From NCBI RefSeq assembly GCF_900105685.1, contig NZ_LT629781.1, positions 1,302,001 to 1,366,000 on the forward strand: a DNA stretch of 64,000 bases, read 5' to 3'. Below are positions 16,527-24,158 of the stretch, piece by piece; within the stretch, counting starts at the first letter, position 1; every line of letters starts with the position of its first letter. This DNA is from Verrucomicrobium sp. GAS474. GTDB lineage: Bacteria; Verrucomicrobiota; Verrucomicrobiia; Methylacidiphilales; GAS474. The position numbers and the translations under genes were made by a program. Under the pieces are notes generated by a model. That model was not told the DNA's origin and made no database searches. It was given only the letters and a program-made list of their open reading frames with translations.

Positions 16527-17726
16527 GTGATAGCTGTGTCAGAAAAACCGAAAAAATCCCCGGCCAAGGCCAAGGCGGATAAAGTGCCGAAAGCCGCCCC
16601 GGCCAAGCCGAAGGCGAAATCAGGCGCCAAAGCCAAGGGCGCCCCCGTCGCCGTGACGGAGCACGCCGCCTCCGCGTGGGGCGACCGGGAGACCGAGTTT
16701 TTCTACGACCTGACCCCCGACCGGATCCTGGCGGCGGCGGAACTGACCGGCGTCCGCTGCACGGGGCGGATGATGCAGATGAACAGCATGGAAAACCGGG
16801 TCTGGGAGGTCGAGATCGAGGTGGCCGACGAGGCCGCCCTCAAGAGCCGGAGCGAGAAATCGCGCATCCTGAAGTTTTACCGCCCGGGCCGCTGGAGCCA
16901 GGTCCAGATCGAGGAGGAGCACCGCTTCCTCCTCGACCTCCAGGAGGCCGAGGTTCCCGTCGTCGCGCCCCTCCCCTTCGCGGGAAAGGGCCGGGGCGGG
17001 GCGACCGGGACTCTCGCCTCGGTGCCGGGGGCCGAGAATCTTTTCTTCACCGTCTTCCCGAAGGTCGGCGGGCGGCATCCCGACGAGATGAGCGAGGAGC
17101 AGCTCGTCCGCGTCGGGCGGCAGCTCGGCCGGATGCACAACGTCGGCGCCTCCGGTCCCGATGCCGCCGCGCCCCACCGCCTCCGGCTGACGCCCGAGGT
17201 CTACGGCTACATGAACCTCGACTACCTCCTGGAGACCGAGGCGATCCCGGAGCGGCTCGAGGAACCCTACGTCCTCGCCGCCGAGGAGATCTGCGGCCGG
17301 GCGGAGGAGCTCTTCGCCGACGCCGCCCTCCAGCGGATCCACGGCGATTGCCACCTCGGCAACCTCCTCTGGGCCGATAGCCCGCCCCACGACGGGCCGT
17401 TCTGGGTCGACTTCGACGACATGGTCGTCGGCCCGCCGGTGCAGGACATCTGGCTCATCGTCCCGGGGCGGGACGACGACGCCGTCGAGCGGCGGGAACA
17501 CCTGCTGCGCGGCTACGGGGAGATGCGCGACTTCGACCGGGCGACCCTCCGCCTCATCGAGCCGCTCCGGGCGCTCCGCTACATCCACTTCAGCGCGTGG
17601 ATCGCGAAGCGGTGGATCGACCCAGCGTTCCCGCGCCGGTTCGAGCACTTCGGCACCGAGTCCTACTGGACGGAGCAGGTGGCCGACCTGCGGGAGCAGG
17701 TCGACCTCATGCGGGCCGCCGCCTAG
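16527..17726 (+). CDS. SrkA/RdoA-like Ser/Thr kinase-fold protein
   Basis: 399 residues. After a Lys/Ala/Pro-rich N-terminal tail of about 40 residues comes an aminoglycoside-phosphotransferase-type kinase fold: RILKFYRPGRW supplies the ATP-site lysine, HGDCHLGNLLW is the catalytic loop (Asp and Asn), and VDFDDMVVGPPVQD is the Mg-binding DFD-like motif. This is the arrangement of the E. coli stress kinase SrkA (YihE). There is no ATG in a good place; GTG at 16527 or 16536 is the likely start. The basic tail resembles those on the PPK and AT-hook proteins elsewhere in the window. Confidence 0.85.
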   Translation: MIAVSEKPKKSPAKAKADKVPKAAPAKPKAKSGAKAKGAPVAVTEHAASAWGDRETEFFYDLTPDRILAAAELTGVRCTGRMMQMNSMENRVWEVEIEVADEAALKSRSEKSRILKFYRPGRWSQVQIEEEHRFLLDLQEAEVPVVAPLPFAGKGRGGATGTLASVPGAENLFFTVFPKVGGRHPDEMSEEQLVRVGRQLGRMHNVGASGPDAAAPHRLRLTPEVYGYMNLDYLLETEAIPERLEEPYVLAAEEICGRAEELFADAALQRIHGDCHLGNLLWADSPPHDGPFWVDFDDMVVGPPVQDIWLIVPGRDDDAVERREHLLRGYGEMRDFDRATLRLIEPLRALRYIHFSAWIAKRWIDPAFPRRFEHFGTESYWTEQVADLREQVDLMRAAA

Positions 17727-17737
17727 GTCGGGAGACG

Positions 17738-18010
17738 CTAGAGCGAGCCGTCCCGCGTCGCGGAGCGGCTGGCCCGGCGCATCTGGTCTTCCTCGGCCCG
17801 GTCGACCCCCTCCTCGACGAGGCGGGCGCTCTCGCTCCGGCCCTCGTCGTCCTCGTCCTCGGGATGGACCTTCGGCGTCTGCGTCCCGGTCTCCCCGGGG
17901 AACGAATGCCAGCTCTCGGCGTCGGCCTGCGGGTGGGTCGCCGGCTCGCCTTCGGAACCGGTGATGATGCTGGGGTCCCGATCGGCCTTGCTCAGGGGGT
18001 TGTTTTTCAT
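17738..18010 (-). CDS. Small acidic hypothetical protein
   Basis: 90 residues, strongly polar and acidic (EDEDDEGR, VEEGVDRAEEDQ) with no hydrophobic core, so probably disordered. It overlaps the end of the DUF5069 gene by 4 bases (ATGA), which supports real translation by coupling. No family recognised. Its position suggests it is co-expressed with, and possibly a partner of, the DUF5069 protein. Confidence 0.5.
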   Translation of the reverse strand: MKNNPLSKADRDPSIITGSEGEPATHPQADAESWHSFPGETGTQTPKVHPEDEDDEGRSESARLVEEGVDRAEEDQMRRASRSATRDGSL

Positions 18011-18513
18011 GAATTGAAGATCAGGCGGCGGAGGGTTCCTTTCGGCTGAAAGGGCTTGAAGCCCCGGAAGGCCTTGAAGCTCGCCCGGTCGTCGGCCTCC
18101 AGCCAGTCGAAGAGCGTCGTCTCGCCCGGATCGAGGCCGAGCTTCTCGCACTCGTCGCTGAAGTCCTGGCGGCGCTTCGGGTTCTCGATCGGGCGGGAGG
18201 CCTCGACGTGGTCGGACCATTCCTTGATCTCGAGCGGCGTGCGCGGCTTGCCGTTGGCGACGAGCCAGGAGCCGACCTCCTCGTCGCTCTTCGCCTTGCG
18301 GACGGCTTCGCGGAATTGCTTTCCGTCGATTCCCTTGAAGCTGAAGAGCATCCGGTCGAGGGGGCAATCGTAATGGTATTCGCCGGCCATCCCGGCGAGG
18401 TCGGCGCGGCATTTGTCGAGGGTGCGGCGGGCGATGACGAATCCGGCCAGGCGTTCGCGCGGGCTGTGCGGCGGCTGCTTCGTCAGGTTGGGGGCGATGA
18501 GTGGGATAGTCAT
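18007..18513 (-). CDS. DUF5069 family protein
   Basis: 168 residues matching the DUF5069 pattern: an N-terminal PRERLAGFVIARRTLDKCRADLAG, then EYHYDCPLDRMLFSFKGID, and later EEVGSWLV. The family occurs mainly in PVC bacteria and has no proven function. The conserved Asp-Lys and Cys-Pro-Leu-Asp may be structural or catalytic. It is transcribed away from a kinase-fold gene across a 142-base AT-richer gap (18514-18655) that presumably carries both promoters. Confidence 0.8.
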   Translation of the reverse strand: MTIPLIAPNLTKQPPHSPRERLAGFVIARRTLDKCRADLAGMAGEYHYDCPLDRMLFSFKGIDGKQFREAVRKAKSDEEVGSWLVANGKPRTPLEIKEWSDHVEASRPIENPKRRQDFSDECEKLGLDPGETTLFDWLEADDRASFKAFRGFKPFQPKGTLRRLIFNS

Positions 18514-18655
18514 GGGATCGGTTCCTTTCTCTCGTTGTTCCGGCGCGGGACCGGCTCTCGTTCTCTGTATTAGTTAAACATACTGCATAAAACCGAGTCC
18601 GCTACCCCGGGCCCGGAGATTTAGGGTCAGGGCCGGAATCGACTTCGGCGCGGGA

Positions 18656-19483
18656 ATGTGCCATGGTGGACGCCCCGTGCCTTTCGTCGCCCTCTCCCCC
18701 CTTCACCGGATCGACATCGCCGAGGCCGTCCATTACCTCGTCGGGAAGCCGCAGGAGAACGACTTCCCCCTCCACACGATCATGCGGAAGAACGCGCCCG
18801 ACGGGCGGGAGCTCCTCCGCGCGGAGCTGATCCTCGCCGGGCGGAAGACGCGGGAGGCCCACGCGGCGGCGTGGACCTACCCGGTCCACTTCCTGAAGAC
18901 CTACCATCCCCTCAGCTTCCATCCCGATCCGGCGGCGGAGTACGAGAACGCCCGCATCGCCGCCGAGATCCTCGGGACGCCGCCACCGATCGGCCACGGC
19001 ACCCACGACCTCCGGCTCCCCTTCTTCCCCGGGAAGTCGCTCTCCCGCTTCTCCCCCTTCACCGACGTCGAGCCGCCCGAGCGGTGCCTCGGCATCGCGC
19101 GGGAGACGCCGCCCGCCTCGCTGATCGGCCTCTGGCGGCTCGCCGAGGGGGCCTTCCAGCAGGTGGAGCGGCTCCACGCCCGCCGCTTCATCCACGGCGA
19201 CCTGGAGCTCCACAACATCGTCGTCTGCACCGCCCCCATCGGGATCTTCCTGATCGATTTCGAGAGCTCCGTCCCCGCCTTCTCCGGCACCGACGAGGAG
19301 TGGGAGAAAAAGCGGCAGGCCGACCTGAAGCCCCTCTTCGAGCTCGCCGTCTTCCTCCAGGCCGGCCTCGGCCGCCAGCGCGGCGAGCTGGCCGAGCGGG
19401 CCGAAGCGGCGATCCCCCGGCTCTTCCGCTCCCCCGACACGTTCCGTAACCGGCTGGAGCAGGCCGACCGCGAATCGGTCTAA
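18656..19483 (+). CDS. Kinase-fold (RIO/APH-like) protein
   Basis: 275 residues. The C-terminal half has IHGDLELHNIVV followed by IFLIDFESS, the catalytic and metal-binding motifs of the protein-kinase-like/APH/RIO superfamily. The N-terminal half has LKTYHPL, where an ATP-binding lysine is expected. Proteins of this kind phosphorylate small molecules, lipopolysaccharide sugars or proteins; the substrate is unclear. Shared with SrkA at 16.5 kb only at motif level. A GTG at 18677 is an alternative start that removes seven residues. Confidence 0.65.
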   Translation: MCHGGRPVPFVALSPLHRIDIAEAVHYLVGKPQENDFPLHTIMRKNAPDGRELLRAELILAGRKTREAHAAAWTYPVHFLKTYHPLSFHPDPAAEYENARIAAEILGTPPPIGHGTHDLRLPFFPGKSLSRFSPFTDVEPPERCLGIARETPPASLIGLWRLAEGAFQQVERLHARRFIHGDLELHNIVVCTAPIGIFLIDFESSVPAFSGTDEEWEKKRQADLKPLFELAVFLQAGLGRQRGELAERAEAAIPRLFRSPDTFRNRLEQADRESV

Positions 19484-19515
19484 ATAGGGGCCGCGCGCCT
19501 TTTTCTTTTGCTTTC

Positions 19516-20511
19516 ATGAATCATCGCACCTTCGGTCGCCTCGGTTGGCAGGTCTCGGAAATCGGCTTCGGCGCATGGGCCATCGGCGGCTCCGCGTGGG
19601 GCGGGCAGGACGACGACGAGTCGGTCCGCGCCCTCCACCAGGCCCTCGACCTCGGATGCAATTTCATCGACACCGCGCAGGGCTACGGCGACGGGCGGAG
19701 CGAGCGGATCATCGGCCGCGTCCTGCGGGAGCGGCGGGCCGCGCATCCCGGCGAACGGATCTACGTGGCGACGAAGGTCCCTCCCTCCCCCGGGGCCTGG
19801 CCTCCGTCCCCCTACGACCGGATCGACGACCGCCTCTCCGAGGCCCACCTCCGGGCCGGGGTCGAGCGGAGCCTGCGGGACCTCGGCGTCGAGGCGATCG
19901 ACCTGCTCCAGATCCACACGTGGACGCGGGCCTGGAACCGGAACCCGGCGGCGCTCCACGTCCTCCGGGCGCTGCAGAAGGAGGGGAAGCTCCTCGGCAC
20001 CGGCGTCAGCACGCCGGAGCACGACCAGAATTCCCTGATCGATCCGATGAAGGAAGGCCTCCTCGATGCGGTGCAGGTCATCTACAATATCTTCCAGCAG
20101 GAGCCCGCGGCGGAGTTCCTCCCCGTGGCGCGGGAGCACGGCGTCGGCGTCATCGTCCGGGTCGCCTTCGACGAGGGCTCCCTCACGGGGAAATTCACCG
20201 AGGAGACGACCTTCGCCGAGGGGGAATTCCGGCAGGGCTACTTCGCCGGGGACCGGCTCGCGCGGACCGTGCGGCGGGTCGAGAAGATCCGGGCCGAGGT
20301 CGGCGACGAGGAGCCCGACCTGGCGACGGCGGCCCTGAAATTCGCGCTGAAGCCCGAGGCCGTCTCGACGGTGATTCCCGGCATCCGCAGCGTCCGGCAG
20401 GCCGAGATGAACTGCGTCGTCGGCAGCCAGCCGCCCCTTTCCGACGCGCTGGCGCAGAGGCTGCGGTCCCACGCCTGGACGCGGGGCAATTGGTACAAGG
20501 GGAAGGACTGA
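19516..20511 (+). CDS. Aldo/keto reductase
   Basis: 331 residues with the (beta/alpha)8 layout of NADPH-dependent aldo/keto reductases. The catalytic tetrad is visible: Asp and Tyr in FIDTAQGYGDGRSE, Lys in VATKV, His in LLQIHTW. The C-terminal nucleotide-site region is VSTVIPGIRSVRQAEMN. Closest in style to the YajO/general-stress AKR groups. The substrate cannot be deduced. It begins 32 bases after the kinase-fold gene and may be cotranscribed. Confidence 0.92.
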   Translation: MNHRTFGRLGWQVSEIGFGAWAIGGSAWGGQDDDESVRALHQALDLGCNFIDTAQGYGDGRSERIIGRVLRERRAAHPGERIYVATKVPPSPGAWPPSPYDRIDDRLSEAHLRAGVERSLRDLGVEAIDLLQIHTWTRAWNRNPAALHVLRALQKEGKLLGTGVSTPEHDQNSLIDPMKEGLLDAVQVIYNIFQQEPAAEFLPVAREHGVGVIVRVAFDEGSLTGKFTEETTFAEGEFRQGYFAGDRLARTVRRVEKIRAEVGDEEPDLATAALKFALKPEAVSTVIPGIRSVRQAEMNCVVGSQPPLSDALAQRLRSHAWTRGNWYKGKD

Positions 20512-20527
20512 GCAGTCCTGACGTCCG

Positions 20528-21094
20528 CTACTTCTTCTCCGTCTTCGTCGCCCCCGCGGGGATGAAGGGCCTCGCGTTGGGGCTCAGGAAGAGGAAGAGG
20601 CGGTTCGACGCCTGGTAGCGGGCGAGGGCGCGGTTGTTCCCGGAGAGCCACGTCTGCTGCTCGGAGGTCGAGGTCAGGCTCCGCCACGGGACGCTGCCTT
20701 CCTCCTCGGCCAGCAGGAGGTCGAAGTCGGCCTGGGTCAGCTCGGCCAATTCGCTCCGCACGATGGGGCCGCTCGTCGTCGCGGCATCGTCGCCGCCGTC
20801 CGCGGGAGGCGTCGAGGTGGCGTCGGCGGCGGGATTCTTCCGGGAGAAGATCTCCATCGAGACCAGCCCCTTCGCGTCGAAGAAGATCTGGTCCTGGTAG
20901 GAGACGCCCTTCAGGGTGACGGTGTAGAGGAGCTGCTCCCCGGCGACCTTCCCGGTGCCGTAGCGGGCCGCGATCTGCATCGGGGTGTCGCCGATCCGCG
21001 CCTCGGCCCGCACGACGCCCCCGAAAAGAGCCGCAAAAAGAGTCACGGTAAGAGCCGCGAAGGGGACGACGGGGAGAAGGGCGGCGCGATGCAT
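20528..21094 (-). CDS. Hypothetical exported protein
   Basis: 188 residues. An N-terminal hydrophobic segment (residues 4-28, ending VVRAEA) looks like a signal peptide. The mature part has EARIGDTPMQIAARYGTG near its start and LYTVTLKGVSYQDQIFFDAKG, a beta-rich stretch, then a Thr/Ala/Asp-rich linker and a helical tail. No family recognised with confidence. It is convergent with the aldo/keto reductase gene and divergent from the epimerase gene. Confidence 0.7.
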   Translation of the reverse strand: MHRAALLPVVPFAALTVTLFAALFGGVVRAEARIGDTPMQIAARYGTGKVAGEQLLYTVTLKGVSYQDQIFFDAKGLVSMEIFSRKNPAADATSTPPADGGDDAATTSGPIVRSELAELTQADFDLLLAEEEGSVPWRSLTSTSEQQTWLSGNNRALARYQASNRLFLFLSPNARPFIPAGATKTEKK

Positions 21095-21175
21095 GCGGAC
21101 TTCCCCGATTGTACACCCGGTCCCGCCGACCGGAAGTTCTTTTTTGGCTCGCCCAGCGGGGCGGGAGGCGGCACG

Positions 21176-22153
21176 ATGCCCTCCCTTCACTCTATGGAAA
21201 ACATTGTCGTCACCGGCGGGGCCGGCTTCATCGGATCGAACCTGACGCTCACGCTGCAGCGGCGTTACCCCTCGGCCCGCATCACGGTCATCGACGATTT
21301 CCGGTCGGCCTCCTTCAAGAACCTCGAGGGCTTCCGGGGCGACGTCATCGCGGCGAACCTCGTCGACGTCGACCTGGGTTACTACATCGACGCCTCCGAG
21401 GTCGACGCCTTCTTCCACCTCGCCTCGATCACCGACACGACCGACCACGACCAGTACCGCCAGACCCACGACAACGTCGAGAGCTGGCGCTCCATCCTGA
21501 ACCACTTCGCCGGGGAAAAGGCCGCCCTCGTCTACGCCTCCTCGGCGGCGACGTACGGGATCGGCGGCGGCATCAACCACGTCGACGCCCCGCTCCGGCC
21601 CGCCAACGTCTACGCCTTCACCAAGGTGCAGCTGGAGAACCTCGCCGCCCGCTACGCCGCCGACTTCCCCTCGCAGAAGGTGATCGGCGTCCGCTACTTC
21701 AACGTCTACGGCCCGCGCGAGACCCACAAGGGGCAGCCCGCGAGCATGATCTACCACCTCGCCCAGCAGATCCGCGCCGGGAAGAGCCCCCGCATCTTCA
21801 AGTACGGCGAGCAGAAGCGCGACTTCGTCTACGTCGACGACATCGTCGAGGGGACGATCCTCGCCGCCACGAAGCAGATCGAGGGGGCCTTCGACGCGAA
21901 GAAATTCCCCCGCCGCGTCTTCAACCTCGGCTCCGGCGAGGCCCGCCCCTTCAACGACATCATCACGATCCTCAACGCCACGCTGAAGACCGACGTGAAG
22001 ACCGAATACTTCGACTGCCCCTTCCCCTTCTACCAGCCCCACACCGAGGCCGACCTGAAGGAGACCACGGCGGCCATCGGCTACAAGCCCTCCTTCACGC
22101 TGGAGAGCGGCATCGCCGATTACTTCAAGAGCGGCTGGCTCGTCCCCGCCTAA
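21176..22153 (+). CDS. hldD: ADP-L-glycero-D-manno-heptose 6-epimerase-like SDR
   Basis: 325 residues of the extended short-chain dehydrogenase fold. TGGAGFIGSN is the NAD(P) loop, YASSAATYG and YAFTK give the Ser-Tyr-Lys catalytic set, and DTTDHDQ lies where HldD enzymes have DTTE. HldD makes the heptose donor for LPS inner core, so this implies an outer membrane. Start at 21176 because GGGAGG sits 7 bases upstream; an ATG at 21194 is a shorter alternative. hisI follows after 13 bases. Other sugar epimerases cannot be excluded. Confidence 0.8.
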   Translation: MPSLHSMENIVVTGGAGFIGSNLTLTLQRRYPSARITVIDDFRSASFKNLEGFRGDVIAANLVDVDLGYYIDASEVDAFFHLASITDTTDHDQYRQTHDNVESWRSILNHFAGEKAALVYASSAATYGIGGGINHVDAPLRPANVYAFTKVQLENLAARYAADFPSQKVIGVRYFNVYGPRETHKGQPASMIYHLAQQIRAGKSPRIFKYGEQKRDFVYVDDIVEGTILAATKQIEGAFDAKKFPRRVFNLGSGEARPFNDIITILNATLKTDVKTEYFDCPFPFYQPHTEADLKETTAAIGYKPSFTLESGIADYFKSGWLVPA

Positions 22154-22166
22154 GGAAAGAGACGCC

Positions 22167-22583
22167 ATGGATCATCGCGAACTCGAAGAGGGCTCCGCGC
22201 TGTCGCTCGACTTTGCGAAGCTGAAGAAAGTCGCCGCCTGCGGGACCGACGTCATCCCGACGGTCGTCCAGAACGCCGACACGAAGGAAGTCCTCATCAT
22301 CGCCTACGTCAACGACGAGGCGTTGCGGGCGACCCTCGCCACGAAGGTCGCCACGTTCTGGAGCACCTCCCGGAAGGAGCTTTGGATCAAGGGCGCGACC
22401 TCGGGCGACACCCTCGACCTCGCCGAGGTCCGGGTGAACTGCGAGCAGAACAGCCTCCTCTTCCTCGTCCGCCCCCGGCGCGGCGGCGTCTGCCACACGA
22501 AGGACGCCGCGGGGCATACCCGTCCCGGCTGCTTCTACCGCGTCCTCACCGCCGACGGCCTCGCCCCCGCGCCGCAATCGTGA
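22167..22583 (+). CDS. hisI: Phosphoribosyl-AMP cyclohydrolase (HisI), variant metal site
   Basis: 138 residues with the HisI pattern FWSTSRKELWIKGATSG, a conserved Cys at 92, then VCH (Cys109) and GCF (Cys122), the three zinc cysteines. In well-studied enzymes the Cys lies inside D-C-D-x-D, whose aspartates bind Mg. Here the stretch is N91-C-E93-Q-N95. I recall similar NCEQN sequences in other genomes, so this may be a natural subgroup. It would open the pyrimidine-like ring in step 3 of histidine synthesis. No other his gene is adjacent. Confidence 0.85.
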   Translation: MDHRELEEGSALSLDFAKLKKVAACGTDVIPTVVQNADTKEVLIIAYVNDEALRATLATKVATFWSTSRKELWIKGATSGDTLDLAEVRVNCEQNSLLFLVRPRRGGVCHTKDAAGHTRPGCFYRVLTADGLAPAPQS

Positions 22584-22993
22584 GCGCCGATTTCTTCCTG
22601 AAATCGACCGAGGCCCTCTGGACCCTCGGCCTCCTCCCCGCCGAGGCCCTGCCCGACATCGCGATCGACGCGCTGGAGCGCGGCTACCAGTCCCAGGCCC
22701 TCCTCGACCTGGGCGGCCTGCCCGACGCCGAAATGGACGAGGCTCCGCGCCTGTTTGAAGCGGTCCTTTCCGCGATCGTCCCCGTCCGCATGACGAAGGA
22801 AGAGGCGTTGCGGCACTACGCCCGGATGGTCGCCGCCTCGATCCTCTCCGACGCCATCCCGCCGCAAGACGGCGTGGCGCGACTGGCGAGAGTCCTCCGC
22901 GAATCGGGAGCGGAGATCGCGGAACTGCGTCCCCTCCTCACCGCCGAGGGAGACGCCGCCATCCGGACCGAAGCGGCACAGTGGGCGAAGTAA
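22580..22993 (+). CDS. Hypothetical protein coupled to hisI
   Basis: 137 residues starting at GTG 22580, overlapping the hisI stop (GTGA), which argues for translational coupling. Mostly alpha-helical and Ala/Leu/Glu-rich (EALPDIAIDALERGYQS, FEAVLSAIVPVRMTKEEA). No family recognised. Position suggests a cytosolic partner or simply a co-expressed gene. Repeat copy A begins 16 bases after its stop. Confidence 0.65.
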   Translation: MSADFFLKSTEALWTLGLLPAEALPDIAIDALERGYQSQALLDLGGLPDAEMDEAPRLFEAVLSAIVPVRMTKEEALRHYARMVAASILSDAIPPQDGVARLARVLRESGAEIAELRPLLTAEGDAAIRTEAAQWAK

Positions 22994-23008
22994 AGTCGAG
23001 ACGCTCCC

Positions 23009-23256
23009 TCTCCCAATAGGAGTCAGGGCGTCTTGGCCCCGTCTCCCCCTATCGCTCGTACCCTCGGGCGCTCCAGGAAGCAGCCGATTTTAAAACAGTT
23101 CGGAGACGAGGCGCAGGGGAAACGCGTCCGCCTAGTTGAGGCCCTCCGAAGGGGAGGTTCGAGGAGGGGCGAAGCCCCTCTTGGGCTATAAAGCGGATCG
23201 CCTCCAGCTGTACCGGGTCGACCGCGCAGGTCCCGAAGGGCCGCCCCGCCCCTAGC
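23009..23256 (+). repeat. Dispersed repeat, full copy A
   Basis: About 248 bases nearly the same as copy B (61958-62210): shared left block TCCCAATAGGAGTCAGGGCG, then CTCGGGCGCTCCAGGAAGC, GCGTCCGCCTAG, CCTCCGAAGGGGAGG, and a hairpin AGGGGCGAAGCCCCT followed by TTGGGCTATAAAGCGG and CTCCAGCTGTAC. It fills the gap between two convergent genes. No coding potential that makes sense; the short minus-strand frame across it is also seen in other copies. Probably a mobile non-coding or REP-type element. Confidence 0.85.
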
Positions 23257-23274
23257 CCCAAGGACACCCCCCCG

Positions 23275-23787
23275 CTACTTCAACTTCTCCTCAACCGGCT
23301 GCGACTCCTCCACCGCGGCCTTCTTCTTCATCGCCTCGGCCGTCCGTTCCGTATCGACATCGAGAAAGAGCCGGATCGCCGTCCGATCCCGGCTGGTGAC
23401 GAAGACCGAGGTCTCATAGAGGAGGACGGCATGGCCGCCGAGGCTCCCCTCCTTCCACTCGCCGATCGGCACCGCCTCGCCGCCCGAGGGAGGAACGACG
23501 GAGAGGATCTTCGTCACGGGGTCGAAGGCGACCTTCGGAAAGGTGAAGAAGAGATCCTCCTTCGTGAGGCCACCTGACGTGGCGTAGCGGCTGTAGTCGA
23601 TGGTGAGGGAAGCGTTCAGCTCCTTCCGTTTCGGATCATAACGGATCACGCGGTTCGTGATGTCGCCGCCGATCCCGATGGTGTTCTTGTCGGGGCTCTC
23701 CACCCGGAAGGCCGTCGCTGAGGCGGGCAGGACGGGAAGAAAAACCAAGGCGAGAGCGAGCAGGGAGAGAAGGGCGTAGCGGCTCAT
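23275..23787 (-). CDS. Hypothetical secreted protein
   Basis: 170 residues with a clear signal peptide (residues 1-25, ending PASATA). The mature part is beta-rich with FRVESPDKNTIGIGGDITN and KELNASLTIDYSRYAT, and ends in a charged Lys/Glu tail. No family recognised. It probably resides in the periplasm or outer surface. An upstream in-frame start exists at 23889 but would bury the signal peptide. The gene stands alone, flanked by repeat copies A and D. Confidence 0.72.
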   Translation of the reverse strand: MSRYALLSLLALALVFLPVLPASATAFRVESPDKNTIGIGGDITNRVIRYDPKRKELNASLTIDYSRYATSGGLTKEDLFFTFPKVAFDPVTKILSVVPPSGGEAVPIGEWKEGSLGGHAVLLYETSVFVTSRDRTAIRLFLDVDTERTAEAMKKKAAVEESQPVEEKLK

Positions 23788-23962
23788 AAAGGTGAAGGGA
23801 TTTTGAGGAAGGCTTAGGAAATGGAAAGGGTAATATGGAAGGCTGACCGCTTCGGTTCCGCCCGCACTCGGACGCGTGATTCCTCCCAAGCGGACAGGGG
23901 CACTAGCGGACCCTTTCTACCCGAAGCGGACGGCCTAATGCGGTACGGCTAGAACAGTTCAG

Positions 23963-24080
23963 GCCTATCAGGCGGGGAGGTCCAGGAGGGGCGAAGCCCC
24001 TCTTGCGTCTTAAAACACGTGCAGATGGCCTCCAGCTGTACAGGGTTATCTGCCCGGTCCCGAAGGAGTGTTCACCGCCC
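23963..24080 (+). repeat. Dispersed repeat, partial copy D
   Basis: The gap 23788-24158 between two divergent genes has no gene. Its right part carries GGAGGGGCGAAGCCCCTCTTG (hairpin core, at 23985-24005), then AAAACACGTGCAGATGG, CTCCAGCTGTACAGGGTTA and GGTCCCGAAGG, matching the right half of copies A, B and E in the same order. The left half is missing or diverged. It is the only copy outside a convergent gap. The rest of this stretch must hold the promoters for ppk and the secreted protein. Confidence 0.75.
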
Positions 24081-24158
24081 CCTTCGCGGCCCCTCCCCCC
24101 TGATTGTCACAGCCCTGTAACAATTTGAGCGTTGTCCCGCCCCCCCTCCCGAGGCATC

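Noticed and set aside
22994-23274. Minus-strand frame over repeat A (GTCAVDPVQLEAIRF) that also appears in copies C and B
   Set aside because: Conserved because the DNA repeat is conserved; no start signal, no usual codon pattern, and frame broken in other copies.
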